From: an uncultured Muribaculaceae bacterium
Lineage (GTDB): Bacteria; Bacteroidota; Bacteroidia; Bacteroidales; Muribaculaceae
DNA: 21,219 nt
NCBI GenBank assembly: GCA_910584495.1
Contig: CAJUAR010000049.1
Coordinates: 1-21,219, forward strand
Direction: 5' to 3'
Both the position numbers and the translations under genes were made by a program. Positions 6,914 to 14,459 of this stretch are shown here, one piece after another. The notes beneath the pieces were generated by a model, which saw nothing but the letters and a program-made list of their open reading frames with translations, was not told the DNA's origin and ran no database searches. The stretch's first letter is position 1. Every line of letters starts with the position of its first letter.

Positions 6914-6921
6914 TAACTTTG
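6914..6921 (+). promoter_or_regulatory. -7 box of the BspA-like gene promoter
   Basis: TAACTTTG matches TAnnTTTG and ends 21 nt before the ATG at 6942. This predicts a leader of about 15 nt and fixes the start against an upstream in-frame ATG at 6876. No convincing -33 TTTG is present. Confidence 0.65.
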
Positions 6922-6941
6922 CCGCCGTTAAGAAATATGAT

Positions 6942-8204
6942 ATGAGTAAATTGATACGTTTTATGGGCTCCGGCATGATGGTGTTTGTCGCAGTCCTTGG
7001 CGCAAATGCCGAAAGTTTCAGCTTTGAAGGAATAATCTATAACATTACAAGCGATTCGACTTGTGAAGTTGGCCGTCAGACACCCTCCGAAATTTCCGGT
7101 GCTGTTGTCCTCCCATCTTCTGTGAGCGATGAATCAGGGAAAAGCTACACTCTGACAGCAATTTCGAATTTTGCCTTTGTCACATGTTCCGCCCTCACCG
7201 AAGTGTCGATTCCCGAAAGTGTGACAAGCGTCGGCAATTCGTCGTTCTCCAAGTGCAATGCTCTGAAAGTCGTCCGCTTCGCAGGTGCTCCGGCAACAGT
7301 GGGTTCGAACTGCTTCAGCGAATCCGAGGCCATAGCCGAAGTGTACACTCCGGGGTTCGCCAGGTGGATTTCGACCGACTTCAAAGATGCTTCGGCAAGC
7401 CCTCTTCGTTACGGAGCTTCCTTATTCGACAGTACGGCTGCCGTGGTCGACTGCAGCATAATCCCTGACGGCACAACACGAATCGGCAATTTTTCGCTGG
7501 CCTACATCAAAAATCTGGAAGCTGTCACTCTCCCCAACAGCTTGGAAGAAATAGGTATGGGGGCTTTTACGGGTTCGCCTGTGAAAATTGTCAACATTCC
7601 TTCGTTGGACAGTTGGACCCGTATCACATTTGGCAACTACACAGCTAATCCTCTCTATTCCGGTGCCGTGCTTGCAGTCGACGGCACGGAAGTTGAAAAT
7701 CTCGACATCCCCGAAGGAGTGGAGGCTGTAAACAACTATGCCTTTATGAATTATATGTCGGCCGAGGCCATCAACATTCCTTCGAGTGTCAAAACAGTAG
7801 GGACACAGGCTTTTTCGGGCTGCAAGGCGGTTAAGACGCTGTCGCTGGGCGAAGGTGTGGAGACCATTGGGATGAACGCCTTTCAGAATGTCGATTTCAC
7901 CACCATCAGTTGTAATGCAGTGAATCCTCCCGAACTCAGCCGAAATGCATTTAGCAACGCAAGCTATTCCGATGCCGTTCTGACAGTGCCCAAAGGTTCG
8001 CTCGAAGCATACAAGACTGCATCACAGTGGCAGAAGTTCCTCAACATTAAGGAAGACGGTACAACCGGTGTAGAGCATGTTGGTGACGATGTTAAAAAGC
8101 AGACGATATATTACAAGCTCAACGGTCAGAAAATCGACAATCCCACCTCCGGCATATACATCATGAAGCAGGGCTCCCGCACTGCCAAAGTGATGATAAA
8201 ATAA
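6942..8204 (+). CDS. secreted BspA-like leucine-rich repeat (LRR_5) protein
   Basis: This 420-residue protein has an N-terminal signal peptide (MSKLIRFMGSGMMVFVAVLGANA, cleavage near residue 23). It is followed by LRR_5-type repeats of the BspA family, visible as units such as LTAISNFAFVTCSALTEVSIP, LEAVTLPNSLEEIGMGAF, AINIPSSVKTVGTQAFSGC and VKTLSLGEGVETIGMNAF. The end, GVEHVG then YYKLNGQKIDNPTSGIYIMK and a basic finish, resembles the short C-terminal tail common on secreted Bacteroidales proteins. Whether it is a secretion-system sorting signal here is uncertain. BspA-like proteins are cell-surface or released binding proteins, some linked to host or bacterial adhesion. The gene has its own promoter and a bidirectional terminator, so it is a single transcription unit. 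The start is fixed by the -7 box at 6914-6921. Confidence 0.85.
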   Translation: MSKLIRFMGSGMMVFVAVLGANAESFSFEGIIYNITSDSTCEVGRQTPSEISGAVVLPSSVSDESGKSYTLTAISNFAFVTCSALTEVSIPESVTSVGNSSFSKCNALKVVRFAGAPATVGSNCFSESEAIAEVYTPGFARWISTDFKDASASPLRYGASLFDSTAAVVDCSIIPDGTTRIGNFSLAYIKNLEAVTLPNSLEEIGMGAFTGSPVKIVNIPSLDSWTRITFGNYTANPLYSGAVLAVDGTEVENLDIPEGVEAVNNYAFMNYMSAEAINIPSSVKTVGTQAFSGCKAVKTLSLGEGVETIGMNAFQNVDFTTISCNAVNPPELSRNAFSNASYSDAVLTVPKGSLEAYKTASQWQKFLNIKEDGTTGVEHVGDDVKKQTIYYKLNGQKIDNPTSGIYIMKQGSRTAKVMIK

Positions 8205-8214
8205 ACTTAACTTC

Positions 8215-8255
8215 AAAAAAAAAGGTGCGGTTCTGCTGCAGAGCCGCACCCTTTT
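8215..8255. terminator. bidirectional intrinsic terminator between convergent genes
   Basis: An A-tract (8215-8223) leads into a 12-bp stem, GGTGCGGTTCTG (8224-8235) against the complementary 8239-8250, with a CTG loop and one G-T pair, followed by CTTTT. With A's on the left and T's on the right it can terminate the plus-strand BspA-like gene and the minus-strand six-gene operon. It sits exactly in the gap between their stops. Confidence 0.85.
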
Positions 8256-8264
8256 GATGCTGTT

Positions 8265-9494
8265 TCAGGAAAACATTTGGAGATAGGCACGCGCAATGTT
8301 GCCGGCCCCGAAACGGCCGGCAACAAGTTCGTGCAGTTTACGGCGGTCGGAAGGATGGTCGATAGCCTGAGCCAAAGCAGCCGCAAAGGCTTCGTTGTCA
8401 CCAAAAGGTACCAAGAACCCCTCGCCGGAGGCACGAATGATGTCGCGCTGACCGCCGCGGTCGAAAGTCACAGGCATAGCTCCGGCAGCCTGGCCTTCGA
8501 TGAGCGTGCCCGGCAAGGTTTCGTAGAGCGATGTTGACATAACCACGTCGGCGTGGGCATATATTTCGGCTATCCTCTCCTTGCCGGAGAGAGGACCAAG
8601 CCACACATAGGGCAGATGCAAAGACTGCAGCACGTCGGGGTGTCGCAAATTGCCGAAAAACACTGCCGAGACATCTTTGCGCCGCTTGGCAAGAATGTTT
8701 AGTGATTCAATGGCATATGGGAAGCCTTTGACCGGGTCGTCGAGGCGAGCCGCCCCCATGACAATTAGCTTTCCGTGCTGCGGCAGTCCTGCTTCAGCAC
8801 GCGATAATTTAGGGGCGATGTGAAAAACATCAATCGGGAAGGCATTGGGAATGACACGCACATCGCATCCTTTCATCAGAGAGCTTTGGCGGCACCGCTC
8901 GGCCAGCCATGAGCTCACAGCCACAAAAGTGATGTCGGTTTCGGCGTAGAGCTGGCTTTTGCGCCTGAAAGTGGATGCTGCGAGGTCGTTGTCGGCGGCA
9001 CGGCCGTGAAGCAACGGACAGCGACGGCATCCTTCGGCTTCCATATATCGGCTGCACGAACCTGCATGATGGCAGATTCCGGTCATATTCCACATGTCGT
9101 GCATGGTCCACACCATGCGTTTTCCCATTGCAGCAATGCGACGTATCTCGTCCAGCGACAGCATGCCCTGATTAATCCATCCGAGCATCACCACATCGGC
9201 TTGTTTCACCAAGGGATGGCGGCTCAGGGGCAGTCCGTCGGTGGCTGTCGAGGCTTTGAAAAGGTCGGCACGGTTCATGCCGTTTGCAGTGAAAATGCGC
9301 AGATGTTCGGCAAGAAAAGGAAGGCGTGCACGCCAATGCGGAGCAGCTGTCGCTACGAAGTCGCTGCCGGTGGAGTTATGGACCACCAGCATCCGAGCAT
9401 CGTGGCCTGCGGAGCGCAGGGCTTCGACAAGACGCATGCTCACCACCGAAGCACCGCCGCGGCTGTCGCTGTGGTTGACAAGGACAATTTTCAT
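8265..9494 (-). CDS. GT4-family glycosyltransferase (WcaC-like)
   Basis: This 409-residue enzyme has the GT-B fold signatures of GT4. The N-terminal NHSDSRGGAS loop lies at 7-16. TMHDMWNMTGICHHAGSC at 130-147 is typical of the colanic-acid WcaC-like subfamily, with a cluster of four cysteines (141, 147, 156, 159). VIPNAFPIDVF follows, then the donor-binding GAARLDDPVKGF. The EX7E motif is in YETLPGTLIEGQAAG. It transfers a sugar from a nucleotide-sugar donor to a glycan or lipid-linked acceptor at the inner membrane, but donor and acceptor are not readable. The ATG at 9494 is chosen because it overlaps the flippase stop as ATGA; the frame is open further upstream only as overlap with the flippase gene. 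It is the last gene of a six-gene operon. Confidence 0.85.
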   Translation of the reverse strand: MKIVLVNHSDSRGGASVVSMRLVEALRSAGHDARMLVVHNSTGSDFVATAAPHWRARLPFLAEHLRIFTANGMNRADLFKASTATDGLPLSRHPLVKQADVVMLGWINQGMLSLDEIRRIAAMGKRMVWTMHDMWNMTGICHHAGSCSRYMEAEGCRRCPLLHGRAADNDLAASTFRRKSQLYAETDITFVAVSSWLAERCRQSSLMKGCDVRVIPNAFPIDVFHIAPKLSRAEAGLPQHGKLIVMGAARLDDPVKGFPYAIESLNILAKRRKDVSAVFFGNLRHPDVLQSLHLPYVWLGPLSGKERIAEIYAHADVVMSTSLYETLPGTLIEGQAAGAMPVTFDRGGQRDIIRASGEGFLVPFGDNEAFAAALAQAIDHPSDRRKLHELVAGRFGAGNIARAYLQMFS

Positions 9495-11002
9495 CGGTGC
9501 AAATGTTTGAGCAGCGGAGCGGCAAGGTCGGCTATGCTTATGTGGCGGCGGCGGGCAAAAAGCCACACGAAGACGGCAAGCAGCACAAGACGCACCATGG
9601 CATTTACCACCGGCGGCAGCTGAGCCAAAGGCAGCAGCCACACACCGCCGGCATAGAGCACTGCGGCAAGGACAAAATAATAAGCCAGCTCGCCAACTGG
9701 ATAGCCCACATCGTAGAATCGCCGGCCGACAAAATAGCTTGCAGCCATCATCAGGAAGTAGCAGCACAATGCGGCCACGGCGCAGCCCATATATCCGATT
9801 CGAGGCACCAGCAGCACATTTAGCGCCACTGTCACAGCCAGTCCGAACAGGGAGAACCACGCGCCCCACTGAGTGTTGTCCGTAATTTTATACCACACCG
9901 AAAGATTGTAGAAAATTCCGAAGAACAATTCACCGAGCATGATGAGGGGCACTACGCCCAGGCCGCTGAAGTAGCGTGGCGAAATGAAGTAGCGGATAAT
10001 GTCCATATAGAACAACACCCCTAAGAAAATCAGCAGAGAGAAAGCCACAAAGTAGCTCATGGCATCGCGATAGGCCACCTTCTTGTCTTCGCCTGCCTCT
10101 TTGCTGCGCGAAAAGATAAAAGGTTCGTAAGCAAAACGGAAAGCCTGAAGGAAGACAAGCAGCAGTATGCCTAACTTATAGTTGGCCCCGTAGATTCCCA
10201 GGCCGTACATAGCCTCGGCGGGGTCGGCCACAAGATGCGGGTAGAGAATTTTGTCGATGGTCTGGTTCATCACCCCGGCCACACCCAGCACCAGCAGCGG
10301 GGCAGAGTAGCGAATCATTTCGCGCCAGAGCATGGAGTTGAACCTAAAGGGGAAGCCGCGCAGCTCCGGCACCATCAGCACCAGGTTAAGTGCCGAAGCA
10401 ATTAGGTTGGCAAGGAAAATATAGCCAATGCCGTAGGAGGAATCGTAGAACCAGTCCACTGTTTCCGGTGCATGCTTCATAAGCCACGGGCACAAAAGAA
10501 TGAAGAAAAGGTTGAAGCCTATGTTCACGCCGATGTTGATGAGACGAAGCGTTGCAAAACGCACAGGACGCTTGCGGAAGCGCAGATAGCTGTATGGGAT
10601 GGTTATAAAGGCATCTATGGCCACACATACAGCCATGAGCACAACATAGGACGGATGACCGTCGCACTCCATCCAATGAGTTGCGTGGCCCAGCAGCGAA
10701 AGAACCACAAGCACAAAGGCTGTAGAGCTCACAGCCAGCGACACAAGGCAGGTGCTGTACACCTCCATGGGGTCTTTCCACCTTTCGTGGTTTGCAAAAC
10801 GGAAAAAACCGGTTTCCATGCCGTAGGTGAGCACCACCATGGCAAGAGCCACAACCGAGTAGACAAACGTTACCACGCCATAGTCGGCGACTGCAAATGT
10901 GATAGTATAGAGCGGAACGAGCAGCCAATTGAGGAAGCGCCCCACAATGGAGCTTATTCCATAGATTGCCGTATCCTTGGCAAGACTTTTTACTCCTGAC
11001 AT
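9491..11002 (-). CDS. Wzx-type polysaccharide/oligosaccharide flippase (MOP superfamily)
   Basis: This 503-residue polytopic membrane protein has about 12-14 hydrophobic segments. It starts with KSLAKDTAIYGISSIVGRFLNWLLVPLYT, the typical N-terminal half-motif of Wzx/RfbX flippases in the MOP superfamily. Such proteins move undecaprenyl-linked glycan repeats or related lipid-linked sugars across the inner membrane. It lies 3 nt after the stop of the second ABC-2 permease, and its own stop overlaps the GT4 start (ATGA), so it is co-transcribed with both. No other glycan-assembly genes (polymerase, epimerases) are in the window, so the substrate is open. It could instead export a different lipid-linked product of the operon. 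Family call is firm, substrate is not. Confidence 0.87.
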   Translation of the reverse strand: MSGVKSLAKDTAIYGISSIVGRFLNWLLVPLYTITFAVADYGVVTFVYSVVALAMVVLTYGMETGFFRFANHERWKDPMEVYSTCLVSLAVSSTAFVLVVLSLLGHATHWMECDGHPSYVVLMAVCVAIDAFITIPYSYLRFRKRPVRFATLRLINIGVNIGFNLFFILLCPWLMKHAPETVDWFYDSSYGIGYIFLANLIASALNLVLMVPELRGFPFRFNSMLWREMIRYSAPLLVLGVAGVMNQTIDKILYPHLVADPAEAMYGLGIYGANYKLGILLLVFLQAFRFAYEPFIFSRSKEAGEDKKVAYRDAMSYFVAFSLLIFLGVLFYMDIIRYFISPRYFSGLGVVPLIMLGELFFGIFYNLSVWYKITDNTQWGAWFSLFGLAVTVALNVLLVPRIGYMGCAVAALCCYFLMMAASYFVGRRFYDVGYPVGELAYYFVLAAVLYAGGVWLLPLAQLPPVVNAMVRLVLLAVFVWLFARRRHISIADLAAPLLKHLHR

Positions 11003-11005
11003 TAT

Positions 11006-12235
11006 TCAGACTTTTGGAGTTTTCGTTGTTGGTTTATTAACGTTGACCGAGTAGAGAGTGTTGATATATTTGGTTGACCAAAGGGCGAAAAGCATGTAAA
11101 TTGCCGACAAAATCCACAAGGCGGAGAAGTCGTTGCCCACTTCGGGGAGAGTGGCGGCGTTGCTGTTGATTTTGATGAAACCGTCCACACCCCAGGTTGC
11201 CGGGATGCAATTGCCTGCCCAAGTCCACAATGTGCTCATGGCATAGCGTGGCCATGTGAGCCCCGAGAGGAAGAGAAAGACAACGGAAGTGAAGACAATG
11301 ACCACAAACACCGTTTCGCGCTCTTTGATAATAACATTCAAGCCCTGCCCCAAAAACGCCGTGGCAAGAAGCATGGGGAAGATGAAGAGCAGATAGTCGA
11401 CGGGGTTGCCGTAGTGCGGCAGGTCGAACATCTCCGGGATGAATCGCATCACATAGATGGTGAGAGGAATGTAGAACACCGTATAAGCCAATGCTTTGCC
11501 CCACACGGTGGCCGTGGCCGGAGCTTGTATCTGCAGAGGGTCGATGCCTCTGTTTCGGCTCCGACGCTCGCGCGATGTGCCGCCGAGCATGCACACGCCA
11601 AGTAGCATGCTCTGCTGCAGAATGAGTATTACGATGCCCGGAATGATAAACGATGCGAATCCTTGCTCGGAATCGCCCAGAAAGTTGCTCTTGCTTTCGA
11701 AAAGCATTGGAGTTCCGCCCCCGGTGAGCGAGCCCAGACCGGCGGCGTCGATTTTGTCGCCGGTAATGTCAGAAATCACATTTAGCTGAAGGTCGGTGAG
11801 AGCGGCGGCAAAAGTGCGGTAGCGTAGCAGCAGACTCATGTCGCAGAAAAAGCTCACATGGGCCGTTTCTCCCCTTCCAATACAGCGGGCATAGTCGCGG
11901 GGTATTTCCATGATGCCGAAGACATCGCCGTCGGCCATAAGCCGTCGTGCCTCGGCCATGTCGTTGCAGTAGGCATAGATGTCGATAGCCGGCGAGGCCG
12001 ATGCCTTGCGCACAAAATCGCGCGACTGCATCGTGCGGCTGTCGTCGACAACGGCCACCGGCATTTTGTTCACCACCTCGGGATTATATATCAATGTATA
12101 GATAACGGGGTAGGCCAGAGGAAGGGCTATAAAGAACAGAAGGACGCCGATGTCGCCAACAATGAGGCGAAACTCGTTGCGGAATACTCGCCCCATGCTT
12201 GTAAACCAGCTTCTTATGTTTTGAAACACATTCAT
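11006..12235 (-). CDS. ABC-2 type permease, second of a pair
   Basis: This 409-residue inner-membrane protein follows the ABC2_membrane_3 layout: one N-terminal transmembrane segment (about 25-48), a large extracytoplasmic domain (about 50-195), then about five segments in the C-terminal half. The topology resembles its upstream neighbour and YhhJ-like permeases of drug/lipid exporters. It starts 1 nt after the neighbour's stop. With the HlyD-like and TolC-like proteins it would form the inner-membrane part of an envelope-spanning exporter. No nucleotide-binding protein is encoded in the operon, so an ATPase would have to come from elsewhere. The C-terminal end is rich in Thr/Lys and shows no domain. 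The export substrate is unknown. Confidence 0.83.
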   Translation of the reverse strand: MNVFQNIRSWFTSMGRVFRNEFRLIVGDIGVLLFFIALPLAYPVIYTLIYNPEVVNKMPVAVVDDSRTMQSRDFVRKASASPAIDIYAYCNDMAEARRLMADGDVFGIMEIPRDYARCIGRGETAHVSFFCDMSLLLRYRTFAAALTDLQLNVISDITGDKIDAAGLGSLTGGGTPMLFESKSNFLGDSEQGFASFIIPGIVILILQQSMLLGVCMLGGTSRERRSRNRGIDPLQIQAPATATVWGKALAYTVFYIPLTIYVMRFIPEMFDLPHYGNPVDYLLFIFPMLLATAFLGQGLNVIIKERETVFVVIVFTSVVFLFLSGLTWPRYAMSTLWTWAGNCIPATWGVDGFIKINSNAATLPEVGNDFSALWILSAIYMLFALWSTKYINTLYSVNVNKPTTKTPKV

Positions 12236-12236
12236 A

Positions 12237-13403
12237 TCAGGGCACGTAAACAGGGTTGAGGCACGCTTTCTTGAGCCTTCCCAAGAGTGCTACAGGCACG
12301 AAAAGGAAAGCAATGAGTGCGGCAAAATAATATCGGGAATAATAGAGGCCCACGCCGTTGAGAGCTTCGTTGATGTAGATCAGGAACCAGTGCCGGATGG
12401 GGGCCAGATAGCTGAAGATGCCTATGGCTCCATACATGTTCTGCACCGGGAATGAGAAGCCGGCAAAGGAAAACGACAGGATGCCGAACAAAGCGCAGAT
12501 GATGAACGCCATGCGCGGATTGGGCACCACGCAGCTTGCGAAGAGGCCGAAGGCCTGCGAAGCCACCACCAGCAGCAGCGATGCAGCAATCATCCACCCC
12601 ATGCTGCCGTTCATAGGGAAATGGCTGTAGCCGAAGAGCAGCCACACAATCAGAAGAGTAATGGGAAACCAAACAATGTTGTGGGTTAGGAGCTTGGATG
12701 TAACGGCCATGCCTATGCTTCCGTGGGAGGTTTCGAGCCATCGGCGTGAAGTGCCGTTTTTGATTTCTAAGGTAATCGAAAAAACAGTCATCAGCATCAC
12801 CATGAGCGCCAGCGTGCAGAAAGTGAACGACGGGCACAGGTAGATGGCATAGTTCATCCATGGGTTGTTAAGTCCGTAGATGTCGAGCGACAGAGGCTGT
12901 ATAAGGCTTGCTTCCTTGGTAGGGTCGACACCGGCCGAGCTGAGTGTTTGCTTGATAATTCCGGCCGACGTGGCCACCGACACGGTTTTGAATCCCTTGA
13001 ATGCCAGAGTGCCGGGCACGAAGTAAGTAAGGTTGGAGTAATACTCCAGCGTGGGTTTTCGGCCGCCAAGGGTCTCCTTTTCGAAATTGGCGGGAATAAC
13101 AAAAAAACCGAAGATGTTTCCACGCCTCACTTCCTCCATGGCCGCGTCGTAAGTCTCGCAGAAATGGTCTACATCGATGGTCTGCATGGCCTCGAGGTTG
13201 CGCGTAATGGCACGCGACAAAGACGAATGGTCGAGGTCGACAACAGCTGTAGGCACACGCTCGGGCAGACCCTCGTGGAGGATGCTCATAAAGAACACAG
13301 TCACGAACAGGGGCACGAGCACCATGCCGAAGAAGTATATTCTCCGGGATGCAAGGCGGCAGATTTCGCGCCTGATTCCTGACAGAAAACCGAGATTGGC
13401 CAT
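12237..13403 (-). CDS. ABC-2 type permease, first of a pair
   Basis: This 388-residue inner-membrane protein has one segment near 22-42, an extracytoplasmic domain with the family-typical VPTAVVDLDHSSLSRAI and NIFGFFVIPANFEKE stretches, and about five transmembrane segments from residue about 185 on. This is the ABC2_membrane_3 / YhgE-Pip-like architecture. It begins 7 nt after the HlyD-like stop and ends 1 nt before the second permease. The two permeases are related in layout but differ in sequence, suggesting a heterodimeric transmembrane unit. There is no Walker A motif here or anywhere in the operon. A drug, lipid or glycan exporter is plausible. Confidence 0.83.
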   Translation of the reverse strand: MANLGFLSGIRREICRLASRRIYFFGMVLVPLFVTVFFMSILHEGLPERVPTAVVDLDHSSLSRAITRNLEAMQTIDVDHFCETYDAAMEEVRRGNIFGFFVIPANFEKETLGGRKPTLEYYSNLTYFVPGTLAFKGFKTVSVATSAGIIKQTLSSAGVDPTKEASLIQPLSLDIYGLNNPWMNYAIYLCPSFTFCTLALMVMLMTVFSITLEIKNGTSRRWLETSHGSIGMAVTSKLLTHNIVWFPITLLIVWLLFGYSHFPMNGSMGWMIAASLLLVVASQAFGLFASCVVPNPRMAFIICALFGILSFSFAGFSFPVQNMYGAIGIFSYLAPIRHWFLIYINEALNGVGLYYSRYYFAALIAFLFVPVALLGRLKKACLNPVYVP

Positions 13404-13410
13404 GATTTGA

Positions 13411-14430
13411 TCAATGTTCAGGTTCGGAATAAATCACCGACATGCCGGGCCTCAGGCCGGGCACTTCCTCGGTGGGGCGAGCCTTGATCTGGAACGTGCG
13501 GCTGTCGTAGCTGCCGGTGCTCTTGGTGGAGCGCCATGTGGCATAGCTTCCCATGTCGCGGATGTAGTACACTTTCACATTAATTTCCCTTTTGCCAAGG
13601 GCGGGAATCATCACAGTGATTTCTTTGCCCATGGGCAGGTCGTTGAGCAGCTCTTCGCGCACGTTGAAAGTCACCCAGCGGTCGTCGGCGCGCAGAAGGC
13701 TCATTATCGGGGCCCCCAGGGCCACAAGTTCGCCGGCCTCGGGGTAGATTTGGTCGACGGTGCCGTTGTAAGGAGCCGTAAGATAACTGTCTTCGAGCAC
13801 GGCCTGAACCTCGTCGACACTGCTTCCGGCGGCGCTGACGAGAGCGGCAGCCGACTGTTTGTCTTCGCTTTGTGCTCCGGACTTTGCCAGCGAGAGCTGG
13901 GCGGCGGCCGCATCGCGTGCGGCTACGGCGGCTTCGTAGGCAGCCTTGGCCTCGTCGCGCTTCTGCTCGGAGATAACGCCTTCAGAGAACAGGCGCTCCA
14001 TGCGGTCGTAGGTTTTCTTGGTAATGGTCACGGCAGCCTCGGCCTGGCTGAGCAGGCTTGCGGCGGTGTTGATGATCTGCAAGCGGGTGCCGGCATCAAT
14101 TTTTTTGTTCTGGGCCTGTGCCACTTCCTTCATGGCTTCGGCCTGTCCGAGTTTTGCCTCGGCAATCGACGAGTGTATGTGCACCAGGGTGTCGCCGGCT
14201 TTCACCGTGTCGCCTTCTCGGACAAAGAACTCCATCACGCGCCCCGGTAGCTTGCCCGATATGCGCACATTTGTGCCTTCCACCTGTCCCTCGATGTAGC
14301 TGTCGGGACGGTTCATAAAGATAAAGCCGATAATGGCAATTACTGCGGCTGCGGCAACAACCACTGCCATAGTTAGGAGCAGTGCGCGGTTGGCGCGTTT
14401 TTCATTCATATTATTGGAATCGCCTTGCAT
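13411..14430 (-). CDS. HlyD/EmrA-type periplasmic adaptor (membrane fusion) protein
   Basis: This 339-residue adaptor bridges the inner-membrane permeases and the outer-membrane channel. It has a short cytosolic tail, one transmembrane helix (about 17-39), a first half-lipoyl motif with VRISGKLPGRVMEFFVREGDTV around 55-76, and a long alpha-hairpin rich in Ala/Glu/Lys (about 85-205). The second half-lipoyl motif is near 218-245 (APYNGTVDQIYPEAGELV), followed by beta-barrel elements. The ATG at 14430 (MQGDSNNMNEKR) is chosen 29 nt after the TolC-like stop. A TTG at 14463 overlapping that stop (TTGA) and an ATG at 14409 (MNEKRANR) are alternatives, and all give the same transmembrane helix. Confidence 0.88.
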   Translation of the reverse strand: MQGDSNNMNEKRANRALLLTMAVVVAAAAVIAIIGFIFMNRPDSYIEGQVEGTNVRISGKLPGRVMEFFVREGDTVKAGDTLVHIHSSIAEAKLGQAEAMKEVAQAQNKKIDAGTRLQIINTAASLLSQAEAAVTITKKTYDRMERLFSEGVISEQKRDEAKAAYEAAVAARDAAAAQLSLAKSGAQSEDKQSAAALVSAAGSSVDEVQAVLEDSYLTAPYNGTVDQIYPEAGELVALGAPIMSLLRADDRWVTFNVREELLNDLPMGKEITVMIPALGKREINVKVYYIRDMGSYATWRSTKSTGSYDSRTFQIKARPTEEVPGLRPGMSVIYSEPEH

Positions 14431-14459
14431 ATATTTGTCTTTGTTAGTCTGTTTTACAA

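Noticed and set aside
9495..9869. N-terminal extension of the GT4 frame upstream of 9494
   Set aside because: It lies wholly within the flippase gene, reads as Arg/Cys-rich shadow sequence, and the ATG at 9494 forms a typical ATGA overlap followed by a canonical GT4 N-terminus.
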